A stretch of DNA of 64,000 nt from Castanea sativa (GCF_040712315.1 NC_134018.1:5570001-5634000), one strand, 5' to 3'; shown: positions 43,861 through 57,836, counted from the first letter of the stretch. Program-made: numbers and translations. Notes: generated from the sequence alone by a model not told the origin.

Positions 43861-46800
43861 ATGGCAGGCCTAGGTTCTCACCATACAGAATCATAGGGAT
43901 CGCAACCGGAAGATCATTTCGAGCGTCTTGAGCGTCAAAGGGATTGTGAGGGAAGTGTCCATACAGAATACCCCAAGGCTAGCCATACTCAGAGCGGGGG
44001 TAGCACCACCCACGAGGATGGTGCTAAAGCCATGCAGAAGGAGATTGGTCATCTGAAAAGAAAGCTGCGCCGCGCCAGACGTAAGTCTTCACCGTCCTCA
44101 TCTAATCCTTCTTCAGAGGAAGCCCGGGGAGGTAGTTACAGCTCAAGGTCATGCTCACCCCCCAGCGCAATGTCCTCTTGTGAGGAGGACGACCAGCCAA
44201 CTCGCAGACGCAAGAAGCTTCCTTCTAGGGGCTTAGGGAACGATGCTATGAGTCGGGCGTTGCACCAACTCTCCAAATCTCCGTTTTCACAGAGGATTGA
44301 AAAAGGGAGGCTTCCCAAGAGGTTTACCCAACCCACCTTTACCATCTACAATAGTCGGACTGATCTGGTGGAGCACGTGAGTCACTTTAACCAGAGAATG
44401 GCGGTGCACTCTCACAACGAGACCCTGATGTGTAAAGTTTTCCCCTCTAGCTTGGGACCTGTTGCTATGAGGTGGTTCAACGGCCTTAAATCGGGGTCTA
44501 TAGGTTCGTTTGGGGAGCTCACTAGAGCATTCGCTTTGCGGTTCATTACTTGTAGTAGGGTACCTCGGCCATTGGACTCGCTGCTATCTATGACCATGAG
44601 GGAAGGGGAGACGTTGAAAGCATACTCCGACCGTTACTGGGAGATGTTTAATGAAATAGATGGTGACTTTGATGTGGCGGCGCTTAATACCTTTAAGGTA
44701 GGTCTTCCTACTGATCACGACTTGAGAAAGTCTTTGACTAAAAAGCCCGTCCGCAGCGTACGTCGCCTCATGGATCGTATTGATGAATACAAAAAGGTAG
44801 AGGAAGACCAGCAGCAAAGAAAGGGAAAGGAGAAGGTTATCTCGCAGGAGAGAAGGGATTTTAGGTCGGACAGGTACCACAACAACAAACCGAGGAGAGA
44901 TTATGTTGGGCAGTCCGGCTCGGCAGCACCTCAGGCCGTGAACACTATGTTCCGAGAACCAGTACATCAGTTGCTGGAGAAAGTTCGTAAGGAGCCCTTC
45001 TTCAGATGGCCTGGTAAGATGGCAGGAGACCCTGCGAAGAGGAATCAGAACCTATTTTGTCAGTACCACCAGGATGTGGGCCACACTACCGAGAACTGTC
45101 GGACCCTTTGGAACCACCTGGAGCAGCTAGTCAGTGAAGGGAAACTAAAGCAGCACTTGTGTCAACCTGGTGGACAGGGCAATCAATCTGGCTCGAACAA
45201 TCAGAAGAATAATCCATCTCGGCCCGCATCGGGAATGATTAATGTTATCTTCGCTGCACCTGGCAGGACTGGCTCAGGTCCCACTAGGGTGATGGCGGTT
45301 TCCCATTCTCAGGCCGAGGAACCAGGCTGCAGGCCGAAGAGGTTGAAGGTGACCTTACCCATCTTAGGATTTTCGGAGGAAGATAAGGTTGGTACCATTC
45401 AACCCTATGACGATGCTCTTGTGGTCACTCTTAGGATAGGGAGTTATGATGTGAAGAGAGTGATGATTGATCAGGGCAGCGGTGCAGATATCATGTACCC
45501 TAATTTATTCAAGGGGCTAAGGCTGAAGTTGGAGGATCTCACTCCTTATGATTCCCCACTTATAAGCTTTGAAGGAAGAGCTGTTGTGCCGAAGGGATAG
45601 ATTCGTTTGCCCGTTCAATCTGGTTCAGAAACGGTTGAGGTGGATTTCATTGTGGTTGATGCGTACTCCCCATATACAGCTATCCTCGCAAGGCCATGGC
45701 TGCACGCTCTGGGAGCTGTCTCCTCTACCTTGCATGTTAAGGTTAAGTTCCCTGCGGGGGAGTATGTTGAGGAAATCCTCGGCAGCCAATCGGTGGCCAG
45801 GCAATGCATATCGGCTGCAGTGCTTTATCAGTCAGAAGCCGAGTCATCAGCTTTGCCCATTCGAGAGTCATAACAATTAACAGCTCCGGATGCACCTAGA
45901 GCGGTGACAGGAGATGAGGCTGTTTGTGAGGAGTTAGAGAAGTTTTTAATAGCAGATGACCCAGAGAGGTTCTTCCAAGTTGGCATACGTTTGCCACACC
46001 AAGAGAAGATGGAGTTGTTGGAATTTCTGAAGGACAATATTGATGTTTTTGCGTGGGACCCTTATGGGGCCCCAAGCGTAGATCCGAGCTTCATTTGTCA
46101 TCGTTTAAACGTCAACCCTACCATTATGCCGAGAAGGCAGCCACCTCGGCGTTCTTCCAAAGAACATGCCGAGGCTGTAAAGGAAGAGGTACTCAAACTC
46201 AAGATGGCTGGGGCTATTAAAGAAGTTTCCTACCCCGAATGGTTGGCGCATACGGTTGTGGTTAAAAAGAAGAATGGAACGTGGAGAGTATGTGTGGACT
46301 TCACAGATTTGAACAAGGCCTGCCCCAAGGATTCGTTCCTAATGCCGCGTATTGATCAACTGGTGGATGCCACTGTCGGACATCCTCGAATGAGTTTTTT
46401 GGACGCCTTCCAGGATTACCATTAGATTCCACTAGCATTGGAGGATCAGGAGAAGACTGCTTTCATTACTCCAACAGGGAACTACCACTATAAGGTCATG
46501 CCATTTGGGTTGAAGAATGCTGGGGCTACCTACCAAAGAATGATGACCAGAATGTTTGAACAGCAACTAGGGAAGACCATTGAGGTGTATGTAGATGATA
46601 TGGTGGTGAAGAGCAAAACAATACCTTCACACGTCAAAGATCTAGCCGACACCTTCCAGGTGCTAAGAAAGTATGAGCTGCGCCTTAACGCCTCAAAGTG
46701 CTCTTTTGGCGTGGGGTCTGGAAAGTTCTTGGGATATATGATTACTCATAGAGGCATAGAGGTAAACCCAGCGCAGGTTAAGGCTATTCAGGATTTGCGA

Positions 46801-47336
46801 CTGCCTCGGAACCCAAAAGAAATCCAGAAATTGACCGGAATGATTGCCGCATTGAACAGATTTATATCTCGGTCAGCTGACCGGTATCGTCCTTTCTTCT
46901 AGTTGTTGAACAAGTGGAAAGGGTTTCAATGGACCGAGGACTGTGTGTTAGCTTTCCAACAGCTTAAGCAATATCTTTCTTGGCCACCCATTTTATCTCG
47001 CCCCGAGGTGGACGAGGTTTTGTTTACTTATCTGGCAGTGGCCGCTCACACGGTCAGCCTGGTCCTTATAAGGAATGAAAGCGGGGTGCAAAGACCGGTC
47101 TACTATGTTAGTAAGTCTTTGAATGAGGCCGAGGTGCGCTACCTACTCTTTGGAGAAAGCACTTCTAGCCATAGTTCATGCCACGCGGAAACTTCCTCAT
47201 TATTTCCAGTCCCACACGGTGGTGGTTCTTACTCAATTGCCTCTCAAGGCGGTGTTACGCAGCGCCGATTACTTTGACAGGGTGGCGAAGTGTGGAACCA
47301 TTCTAGAAGCCTTTGACGTTAAATACAAGCCTCGCA
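43861..47336 (+). pseudogene. gag-pol of the second gypsy element, truncated and broken
   Basis: ATG at 43861 reads MAGLGSHHTES then TAG at 43894. The main gag frame is open at 44032-45600 with the gag core (VEHVSHFNQRMAVHSH, MRWFNGLKSGSIGSFGELT), a zinc-knuckle-like CQYHQDVGHTTENC and the protease motif IDQGSGADIMY. Stops follow at 45598, 45871, 46423 and 46900. RT motifs include RVCVDFTDLNKACPKDSF and YVDDMVVKSK (about 46590). A one-base loss near 47148 shifts the frame in RNase H. The stop codons at 45598, 46423 and 46900 replace the Gln expected from relatives, by CAG-to-TAG. Confidence 0.9.
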
Positions 47337-50300
47337 CTCTATGTCTCAGACTTTCTCATTTTGGACTATAGTTCTATAAATATGATGAAATCTTTAAGTG
47401 TGTAAGAATGCATATATATGTTTAAGGCTATACTTTCAAATGGTAAGTCACTTAGTCCATGAAGTAAAGTTAGATGGTGAAAAGATTACTACCAATCTAC
47501 CATCATCAAAATTGAACTATAGGATTATAAAAAAAATGATTCGGGAAAAAAAGAAGACAAATGTTTAGTGAAAGCATGCACATCATATCAGATCTATCAA
47601 TCTTATAGAAAAACCAAAAATAATTGTAGATAACGAACAAAATAAATCATGAAACGTTTTTAAAATTTCAAGAATATTTTAGTAATAAAGTTTTAGTTGA
47701 AATAGTATTTTAAATTTCTTAAAACTACTTTATGAGCTGAATTTCAACTAGTAAAACATATCATAAAATATTAATATACTTATTTTGAGTTAAAGAGCAT
47801 ATTGTATGATGTATAGAGCTCACATATGCACATAGCATAAGTGAACAAGACCAAGTATTTTCCATACGATACAGAAAATGTTGTATTCAATGAAATGAAA
47901 CGAATATGTTTTATGTACTGATCGGATGATATGAGATTTAAATTCATCAGGTAGGTAAACAAACTAATGACAAAATAGATTAAATGACACAATAATCTGA
48001 AAGAAATTTTCTAGAGAAGAAGCACTGATAATAAGAATAGATGGAATGATGTATGTGGTTTTTCTTTTATTGGGACTATGATTTTGGATTTGAACCTTAA
48101 ATATTTTTGTTGAAAATACGAAGAAATCCATTTTGATCTTCAACTTTTCAAAGACACGGAAATGAAATGGACAAAAGAAATGACAATTGAATCAAAGTAC
48201 TACCACAAATATAAACTTAGTCAAACATGTGCGAGGAAAGCTGAAGAAAAGAGATGCTTGTAATGCAAGTGGCATATGAAGATTAAACTGATTAAATTCA
48301 ATGATTGAAATGTGATCTAATAGGGACTAGTGACTTTCACAATGCCACAAGATTTTCAGGGAACTAGTGGGAGACTGAGAAGTACGTCCATAAAAAAAAA
48401 AAAAACAAAATTACTATATGGCCAGAAATTATAAATAGATAAATTCTCCAACCATGCATTGAATTAATCAATTTACTTTTTAATAATTGAGTAGAGTCAT
48501 TTTGAGTATTAAATCATTAAGATTATTTTATCTTATTTTTTGTGAAAAAATCGAACTTAATCCTTGGAGATTGAGATGCACTTGCCTTGAAACTATCAAC
48601 CTTTGCTCGATCACCCCTCTCAACTTTGAGTTAGATTATTTATTTAAGTTTGGAACTTATTTTTTGAACAAGCTCAAACTTATTTATGTACTATACTTGA
48701 TTAACTTCCTACACATATATAAACCACACATATATAAAGTAAATAAATATTATGAATGAAAATTTCTATGATTAAATCTATATTGATGATTAATACACAA
48801 ATTGTTTAGAGTATACTGTTTGAATTAATTAGATAGATTGTTTTTAATTTGTGATCTTATATTATGGCTAGAAATCATATATAATTTTTACTAAAAAAAT
48901 GGAGACAAGTTATTTATGTGCTAGATTAAGTGTTTTTTTTTTTTTTTTTGGAGAAACAAGATTTAGTGTATTTCTAAATCAATTGATTAATAATCCATGT
49001 TAGAGACTACCTTAAAATTTTCTTCACCTATGTCATAGTAAATGATTTTTCTCGTTTGCACAGGACAAATAGTCCAAAATGAGACAAAAAAGAAGTCAAA
49101 GTTGGTGTTCTGTGGGCATTGTTTTCACTTTTAAGTGGTGAGAAAGACAGCATGACTCACCTGCACAACGATTGAAAGAGGAAAATGTTTGCGTCATTTC
49201 AGGAACTTCATGTTTATTTTTCCGTCGGTATGCGTTTTTCTTTTTCTGTTTTAAATCACTGAAAATTTTTTCAGCTATTTTTATTTTCCTTTTGACCTTA
49301 AAAAGAAAGACTAAATTAATGTTTGACACAGTATTTACAATATTATATTAGATATCTATATTTTTGTGGATATTATGTGAGAGAGTTTGAATTACGTTGG
49401 ATGTGAAACAATAATGCCCAAGACAAAAAAGAGGAGAATCACTTAAATAGTTCAGAGAAGAACGATTAATATACCAGTAGGTAAGAAAGATAAAGGCCAA
49501 AAATTACATTATTAAAAAAAATAAAATGTCAATTAAGAAAGTATCTGAAAATATAGTGTTAGATGGAGTAGAATGGAGAAGAATATAGTTTTGGCACAAT
49601 TTTGTAGTTGTCTTTGACTTTTTGTGTTGCCTGTGTCCTTTTAGTTAATCACGCAAACATTGACGCCCATGTCGAGAAAAATCAACCCGCAGACGTTCTG
49701 TTGTTATCCATTGCATCAATCCCCAATGAGTAAGCTAGGAACATCACTTTTAGCGCAACTTGGTGCCATAACTCATTTATAATTAGGATGGATATATTCA
49801 TTGGATATTAAGGGTTGGTTTGGTACTGTACAACCATACGTATTTTTATAATATTTTTTAATTCATACATATTTATGTGGTACTTAAGCAACGTTATTAA
49901 AAACGGTTAGAGCCACTATATATGCCCAAGGAAAGTTAGCTTTGATTCCCTCTCTATCTCAGCCTGTCATTTTGGACTACCAGAGCTGGCTGAATGCTAG
50001 GGCAAAAAATGCAGTCCACTAATGCTCGAAGTAAAAAAAATGCTCTCAAATTTTAATCAATAGGGTTATTTATAATAAAAAAAAATAAAATAATATTTTT
50101 TTACCAGATGAAAAATAAATAAAAAAGAAAGAAAAATGTAACGTCCACAATATTTTTCACAACACTTTAATAACTAATGTTAAGTAGTAGGTTGTTATTG
50201 ATGGAAAAAAAAAATAAATATAATGATATTTTCAAATACAAAACAAAAAGCAACTTAAAACCTAGAATTTGTTATAAAAAATATTGTGAATATTGCACTT

Positions 50301-50604
50301 CTAAAAAAAAAATAATAAGAGTTGAGTCAGCAAACTTTTACTAATTTTCATTTAATTCTATCACGTACACCACTTTTTTACTTACCACTATCAATCTGTC
50401 ACATTAACAAGTATGAACTTTTTCTATTTATAAAATTTTTATAAAAAAAAAAAATTTTAAAGTTCACATTAATTAGTAGTAATTTTACATTTAATACCAG
50501 ATAATTAATTTTCGCGGACCCCAAATAGTTTTATAAATACCATGAATCTTTAAACTTAACATACGTATCGAATCCATCCAACATCCACAAAAGCTCCACT
50601 AAAA
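47337..50604. other. Unit B upstream region and promoter of gene B
   Basis: 47337-47705 matches 3730-4088; 47706-49377 matches 14202-15890; 49378-50604 matches 16141-17400. It lacks the gypsy element and the MITE. The TATA-like TTTATAAATA lies at 50529-50538. No gene is seen in it. Confidence 0.8.
50529..50538 (+). promoter_or_regulatory. Probable TATA box of gene B
   Basis: Same motif and same distance to the ATG as in gene A (65 bases), so gene B may still be transcribed. Confidence 0.55.
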
Positions 50605-53600
50605 ATGGAACTTGTTCAATCCTCAAAGCACGGTATGTCAATCTTGTTCTCACACCACTACTCCTCACTCACATACTCAGGTACTGATTTTCTCACAAAA
50701 CCCATTTTCCTACGTGGGTTTTCTGGTTCTTTGCACTTGGTTTTGTCATTTGTGTTTTTTATCTCATGGGTGTGCAAGAAATTCAAGGTGGGGCATAGTG
50801 AAGGTCCAAATGAGAAGTTTAAGAACAAAGGGAGTTTGTGCCATAAACAGACTGTAATTTGTTGTTTTGGTGTTTTTGTGTTTAGTCTAGTGTTATGTTT
50901 ATTGAATTACTTCTATTTGTATAGAAATGATTGGTCTGATGAAGGTCAAGTAACCCTTTTAAATTTAGCCCTCAGAGCACATGCTTGGGGTGCAGTATGT
51001 GTTTACCTGCACGCCCAGTTGTTCAATTCAATTAAATCAAAGTACCCATTTTTATTGAGAGTTTGGTGGGGCTTCTATCTCTGTATTTCTTGTTATTGCC
51101 TTGTCATAGATGTTATTCTTTATAGAAAATGTGTTAATTTACCATTTCAATATTCTGTTTCCGATGTTATATCTGTTGTTTCGGGTTTCTTCCTCTGTTA
51201 TGTGCGGGTTTTTGGAAAGAGTGAGGGTGAAGATACCCTTCTTGAAGAACCTCTCTTGAATGGTGATTCTAGGGCTAGAAATGAACCAGAGTCAAGCAAG
51301 TCTAAGGGGGTTGAAACTGTAACCCCTTATTCAAGTGCTGGATTTTTCAGCAATCTTACCCTCTCTTGGCTGGGTTCTCTAATTGCCCTTGGCAATAAGA
51401 AGACTTTAGACCTTGAGGATGTTCCTCAACTTGCTCCTCGTGATAGCGTAGTTGGGGCTTTCCCAGCATTTAGAAATAAGCTTGAGGCAGAGTGTGGTAC
51501 AGTTAACAAAGTGACTACATTGAAGCTAGTGAAGGCATTGATCTTCTTCGCATGGAAAGAGATTCTTTTGACAGCCATATACGTGATGATGAACACATTG
51601 GCTTCCTATGTCGGGCCGTATCTTGTTGACAATTTTGTTCAGTACCTCAATGGGGGCCAACACTACAAGAGTGAGGGCTATGTTCTGGTTTCAGTAATTT
51701 TTGCTGCAATAGTTGTAGAATGTACCTCAAAAAGGCATTGGTCCTTTAGGTTGCAGCTGGTTGGAATTAGGGTCCGATCGGTATTGGTTACAATGATCTA
51801 TAATAAAGGTATGACCCTTTCATGCCAGTCAAAGCAGTGCCACACTAGTGGGGAGATCATCAATCTCAAGACAGTTGATGCTGAGAGGATAGGGGACTTT
51901 GGTTGGTATATGCATGATCCGTGGATGGTCCCTCTTCATGATGCTATCGCATTGTTAATTTTATATAAAAATCTTGGGCTTGCTTCAATTGCAGCTTTTG
52001 TTGCAACTGTACTTGTTATGTTGGCAAATTATCCATTGGAGAAATTCCAAGAGAAGTTTCAGGACAAGATAATGGAGTCAAAAGACAAAAGGATGAAGGC
52101 AACGTCTGAGATTTTAAGGAACATGAGAATTCTAAAGCTTCAAGGATGGGAGATGAAGTTTCTATCTAAAATTGCCAAGCTTAGGGAAACCGAGGCAGGA
52201 TGGTTAAAAAGGTATGTTTACACTATGGCGACGAATACATTTGTCTTTTGGGGTGCCCCTACATTTGTGTTTGTGGTCACTTTTGGTGCTTGTATGCTCT
52301 TTGGAATCCCACTTGAGTCGGGGAAGATCTTATCTGCACTTGCAACGTTTATGATTCTTCAGGAGCCTATCTTTTATCTTCCCGAGGGTATCTCAATGAT
52401 TGCTCAAAGTAAAGTGTCCCTTGATCGAATTGTATCATTCCTTCGTCTTGATGACTTGCAGTTTGACACAATAGAGAAGCTTCCAAGAGGTAGGTCTGAT
52501 ACAGAAATAGAGATTATTGATGGGAATTTCTCTTGGAATTTGTCTTCCTCTAATCCTACATTGAAAGATATTAATTTGAAAGTGCAACATGGCATGAGGG
52601 TTGCTGTTTGTGGAACTGTTGGTTCAGGAAAGTCTAGTTTGCTTTCTTGTATACTTTGAGAAATTCCTAGGATATCTGGCTCTGTTAAGTTGTGTGGGAC
52701 AAAGGCCTATGTTGCTCAGTCACCATGGATACAAAGTGGTAAGATTGAAGAAAACATATTGTTTGGTAAGGAGATGGAAAGAACAAGGTATGAAAGGGTC
52801 CTTGAAGCATGTTCATTGAAGAAGGATCTGGAAATTCTCTCATTTGGGGATCAGAAAGTTATAGGTGAGAGAGGAATCAATTTGAGTGGTGGGCAGAAGC
52901 AAAGAATCCAGATTGCACGTGCTCTATACCAAAATGCTGATATCTATTTATTTGATGATCCTTTTAGTGCTGTGGATGCTCATACAGGATCCCACCTCTT
53001 TAGGGTAGTTTTCTATACTACTCTAATGTCATTACATTCTGATTAAAATGAGTTTTACCCACCTAATTTATCATATATATTAACTGATGCTGTACAAATT
53101 GAAGATGGTTTCTTGTTTTCAGTTGGGATACTTGAATGTACTTGCACTTTGTTCGGATTTTGTTTTCTGTAGTTGCTGCTTAGTTCTTTTGAAATGGATT
53201 TATTTGATACCTATTGGCAGGAATGTTTGCTGGGCCTCTTGAGTTCAAAAGTAGTGATTTATGTTACTCATCAAGTAGAGTTCTTACCTTCTGCTGACCT
53301 TATCTTGGTGAGCCATTCACATTAACTTTCTTTCCATGTTTTTCTTTATGATCTCAACTTATGGATGGATTGTTCCTCTTTTCTATATGTGAAATCAGCT
53401 ATTGCATTTGTTGTTAGGTTATGAAAGATGGAAGAATTACTCAAGCTGGAAAGTACAATGAAATTCTTCATTCTGGAACTGACTTTATGGAACGTGTGGG
53501 TTCACATAAGAAAGCTTTGTCTGCACTTGATTCTGCAGAGGCTGGGTCAGTGTCTGAAAGTAGAAATATGAGCAAGGAAGTAGGACATATGGGTATTACT

Positions 53601-54162
53601 AATGGTGTTGCACAAAGAAAAGAAAATAAAGATGTTCCAAATGGCAAAGCAGATGATGTGGTTGGATCAAAAGAACAGATTATGCAAGAAGAAGACAGAG
53701 AGAAAGGTAAAGTTGGGTTTTCAGTTTATTGGAAATATATCTCTATGGCATACAGAGGAGCTCTTGTGCCTTGTGTATTGCTGGCACAGGTTCTCTATCA
53801 GCTCCTTCAAATTGGAAGCAATTACTGGATGGCTTGGGCAACTCCAATCTCACAGGATGTTAAACCTACAGTTTCTAGCTCTACTCTTATAAGTGTTTAT
53901 GTCGCTTTGGCCATTGGAAGTTCATTTTGCATCCTTGTGAGATCCCTGGTACTTTTTACTGCTGGGTTCAAGACAGCCACTATACTCTTCAATAAGATGC
54001 ACTTATGCATTTTCCGTGCCCCCATGTCCTTCTTTGATGCCACTCCAAGTGGAAGAATCCTAAACAGAGTAAGTGGGAAATGTTTATGGGTATTTCCATA
54101 TTGAAAGCTTCAAGAGTCATAGTTTACAATTTTATATAGCTTTTTCCTTCGGTTTAAACAGT

Positions 54163-54244
<82 letters not shown>

Positions 54245-56578
54245 TGATTGGTGTAGATATATTTATTGAATTGGCTGTATGTTTCCTGGCAGGCTTCTAC
54301 AGACCAAAGTGCAGTGGATTTCAATATTCCATATCAAGTTGGGGCATTTGCCTTCGCGATGATCCAGCTTCTTGGAATTATTGCAGTAATGTCTCAGGTT
54401 GCATGGCAGGTTCTTATTGTTTTTATCCCAGTGATTGCAACCTGTATCTGGTATCAGGTATACCCACTGACTTTGTCACAGTGTTGTCTTACATTCTACC
54501 TGAAACCATATAACTCTATACTTATCATACCGCCTTCTTTACATTTTGGGCTGTGCACGTGCTACATGCTCCCTTAGATTAAATTTAAAACCTTTACTAA
54601 GAGATTTTTTTAAATGCTTTTTCTTAAGATTGGTTTTTTTTCAAGTTGCAAGGTGTATGGAGCGTTTTTTCATAAGATATTCCAATGTATTATAGTCATT
54701 CTTATGCAGAGAGAAGTGTTGTAACAAATATATTATTATGCAGCAATATTACATGCCTTCAGCACGAGAACTAACAAGATTAGTTGGTGTGTGCAAAGCT
54801 CCTGTGATACAACATTTCGCCGAAACAATTTCAGGCTCAACAACAATTAGGAGCTTTGATGAAGAGTCACGATTTAGGGACATAAATTTGAAACTCACAG
54901 ATGCATATTCTCGGCCAAAGTTCAACGCTGCTGGTGCAAGGGAATGGTTGTGCTTCCGCTTGGATATGATGTCTTCCATCACATTTTTCTTCTCCTTGGT
55001 TTTCTTGATATTTATTCCTGAGGGAGTCATTGATCCAGGTAAGTAATTCCAATCTGGTGTACTAACAATGCTCCTTGCTGTTTGTTTTAATTTGGAAAAG
55101 GAATTCAAGTAATACTTTTCTAATTGTCCTTTTTTTTTTCTTTTTAAATTCTGGTTTCCTTTTTCCTAAAGGCATTGCGGGCTTGGCTGTGACATATGGA
55201 CTTAATTTAAACATAGCCTGGGTAATATGGGTTCTTTGCCAAATGGAGAACAAAATTATATCAGTAGAGAGAATACTTCAATACACTTGTATCCCAAGTG
55301 AACCTCCTCTTGAGATAGAAGAAAACCGGCCAGATCATTCTTGGCCACCAAATGGAGAAGTGGATATTTGTGATCTGCAGGTAGTTTTGGTCCATTACTA
55401 TTTATTACCAACCAACCGTAATCTTGTTAATAAGGTCGTTCATGACTAAGATTTTTATGTGTTCTACATTAATTAATGATAAGGGGTGTAATGTAGGTAA
55501 GGTATGCCCCACATATGCCACTTGTTTTGCGAGGTCTCACATGTACTTTTCCTGGAGGAATGAAAACTGGCATTGTAGGGAGAACAGGCAGTGGTAAATC
55601 AACTCTCATACAAGCACTTTTCCGGATTGTTGAACCTGCTGCGGGTCAGATAATTATAGATGGAATCAACATCTCCTTGATTGGACTGCATGATTTGCGA
55701 TCTAGACTAAGCATTATCCCTCAGGAACCAACAATGTTTGAAGGGACTATAAGAAGCAACCTGGATCCACTCGATGAGCATACCGATGGACAAATTTGGG
55801 AGGTGGGTTGATTTCTTCTTGGGTTATTAAAAGAATTTTCTCTTTGCTAAATTTGTTTGTAAAGTGGCCATGCGATGCCTTTATGATTTGCGGTCAATGG
55901 GTGGCATTTGCTTTTATTTATTTATTTATTCTGATTTATTCATTGCCTTAAATTTTTCCCCTTGAATTGTTTTAGGCTTTGGATAAGTGTCAACTTGGAG
56001 ATAAAGTTAGGGAGAAAGAAGGAAAACTAGATTCCACAGGTTTGTCATTTCAGCTTCTTATGTGGAATATTATTAAACTATGTAATGGAAACATATTGCT
56101 TATATTCTTAGGGATGCTGCAGTTAGTGAGAACGGAGAGAATTGGAGTGTGGGTCAGAGGCAGCTGGTCTGCCTTGGCCGTGTGCTGCTCAAGAAAAGTA
56201 AGGTATTGGTGCTTGATGAAGCTACTGCATCTGTTGATACTGCTACAGATAATCTGATTCAGCAAACCCTCAGTCAACATTTTTCCAACTGTACAGTCAT
56301 TACCATTGCACATCGAATAACTTCCGTTCTTCATAGTGACATGGTTCTGCTACTAAATAATGGTTAGTTTGACCATATGACTTTCTCTTACTTCTAATCT
56401 TGTTTCATGGTTTATATGATTTCATTGTAATCCTATGGCTTAGCAAATTTCTCTGAATCCTGCTGCAGGGCTTATAGAGGAATATGATTCTCCAAATAGA
56501 TTGCTAGAAAACAAGTCATCGTCTTTTGCTCAACTTGTAGCAGAGTACACGGTGAGGTCAAGTTCTAGTTTTGGGTAA
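50605..56578 (+). pseudogene. ABC transporter C family member 3-like (gene B), nonsense codon in exon 1
   Basis: All ten exons and splice sites of gene A are kept with equal exon lengths: 50605-53004, 53221-53307, 53418-54068, 54293-54457, 54744-55038, 55172-55380, 55497-55802, 55976-56039, 56123-56362, 56469-56578. Codon 685 is TGA (52657-52659) where gene A has GGA, just after the Walker A block [15 protein letters not shown]. Translation would give TMD0, TMD1 and the NBD1 start, without signature, Walker B, TMD2 or NBD2. Before the stop there are changes at usually conserved positions (INLKTVDAER for [18 protein letters not shown] for WMVLVQVA). The downstream half is nearly identical to gene A and open. 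It is a pseudogene unless readthrough or a truncated product matters. Confidence 0.9.
54166..54240. repeat. Compound microsatellite (CT)n(CA)n in intron 3 of gene B
   Basis: Same locus as 20966-21026 with a longer CT run. Confidence 0.95.
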
Positions 56579-56597
56579 GTTAAGCGACTAAAGCTTA

Positions 56598-57549
56598 CTA
56601 GTGGATGTCCCGCGCGATGCGCGTGTTCGTTATTAGTTATTTTATAACACTAATATGTGTTTAATGTTTGTGAAATTAATTTCGATTACGTATTATACGT
56701 CACTAAAATAATGAATGAAAAAAATTGTAACACAATAAATTCATAAGTAACCATAATTGATTAGACTCTAAAAATGACACTATATGCCCTTTTTTGTTTG
56801 ATCAGGTGTACTTATATATTTAGTTCTTACATTTGACCGTTTCCAATATAAAATTTTCTATTATTTCTTTTTCTTTTTCTTAGAAGTATTTTTAAGGTTT
56901 ATAATTTCTAATTCGTAAAACTAAATATACATGCCAAGAGATTAAAAATAAAACAATAATTGAACATAAAAATATAAACTTATACTATTTCATAAACTTA
57001 TACTATGCCAAGAGTTTAATTTTACTTACATCTAAGTACCTTAATCAGTTACAAAGATTAAACACTTTCCAAAATATAAATAAAGACAAAAAACACATAC
57101 CTTTTAGAAACCCCATATGTTGTTAAAGCATTGTATCAAGCTTTGATAGTGTTGTTAAGAAGTTTAGATCATATGCACTTGAAACCAAAGCCAATTTCAT
57201 GCTCTTGTTGACACTAATTTCTCACTCGTTGTCTCTCTATCTCTCTAGTCTTATTTTTCTTTTGGTATTTTGTGAAACTGGTATATATAAAAGAACATGA
57301 AAACTAACATTGAATGGAGAAAACTTTTTATTTTTTAAATTAATGAAATTAAAAGTGGAAGAATTCAAGAAGTTGGAAAATGGAGTAGAACCAAATCTTT
57401 TAATTTTCTGCATTTATGGCTTAAACTAATCATTGATAAGAAGGTGGGAGGTGAAAAATTAAAGAAAAAAGTACTCATACAAAGCGCCACATGGCAGAAT
57501 CTCATGCATTTCCGCATGAGGTCTCTGTTTATATATATATATATATTGA
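56598..57549 (-). mobile_element. Helitron-like element in the 3' flank of gene B
   Basis: The unit B counterpart of 23384-24437, with the same ends (CTAG at 56598-56601; TC at 57549). Here the 3' hairpin CGCGC-GAT-GCGCG is perfect. The (TA)n run is short and two other short stretches are missing relative to unit A. Confidence 0.72.
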
Positions 57550-57836
57550 TTTGGGCTTACTTGGACTGTGCTGAACGATATTGACAAGATTTTGCTGATC
57601 TAGCTAGTGGTTTCTGTGTGTTGTAGGCATATTGTATGAACAAATGGTGTACACAGTACACTACTAAATATCAGATAATAAAAAATAGTGATAGTGTTGG
57701 TTGTAACTTTTATGTTTGAAGTAAGCTACATGCTGGACTTGATTCATGGCATTTTATTCCTCCATACAGTTTTCAAGTGAATACGAAATGCATCTGTTTA
57801 AGGCTTTGCTGTGAAATGGTAGGTTAAACGTAAGAG
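57550..57836. other. 3' flank of gene B after the Helitron
   Basis: Matches 24438-24724. Non-coding. Confidence 0.6.

Larger units (their letters stand above)
43058..47336 (+). mobile_element. Second Ty3/gypsy element, 5' part only
   Basis: A 757-bp 5' LTR, primer site, gag, protease, RT and the start of RNase H are present. At about 47337 the element stops abruptly in RNase H and unit B of the ABCC duplication begins. No second RNase H, integrase or 3' LTR follows. It is related to but distinct from the 4089 element (similar primer site and gag-pol layout). Confidence 0.9.

Noticed and set aside
52690..53046. Possible restart giving the rest of gene B
   Set aside because: The next in-frame ATG would lack TMD1 and Walker A, and no internal promoter is visible, so a functional second product is not supported.
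54073..54513. 146-codon frame with Ser-Leu and His-Thr repeats
   Set aside because: Reads through the intron 3 microsatellite and the shifted frame of exon 4.
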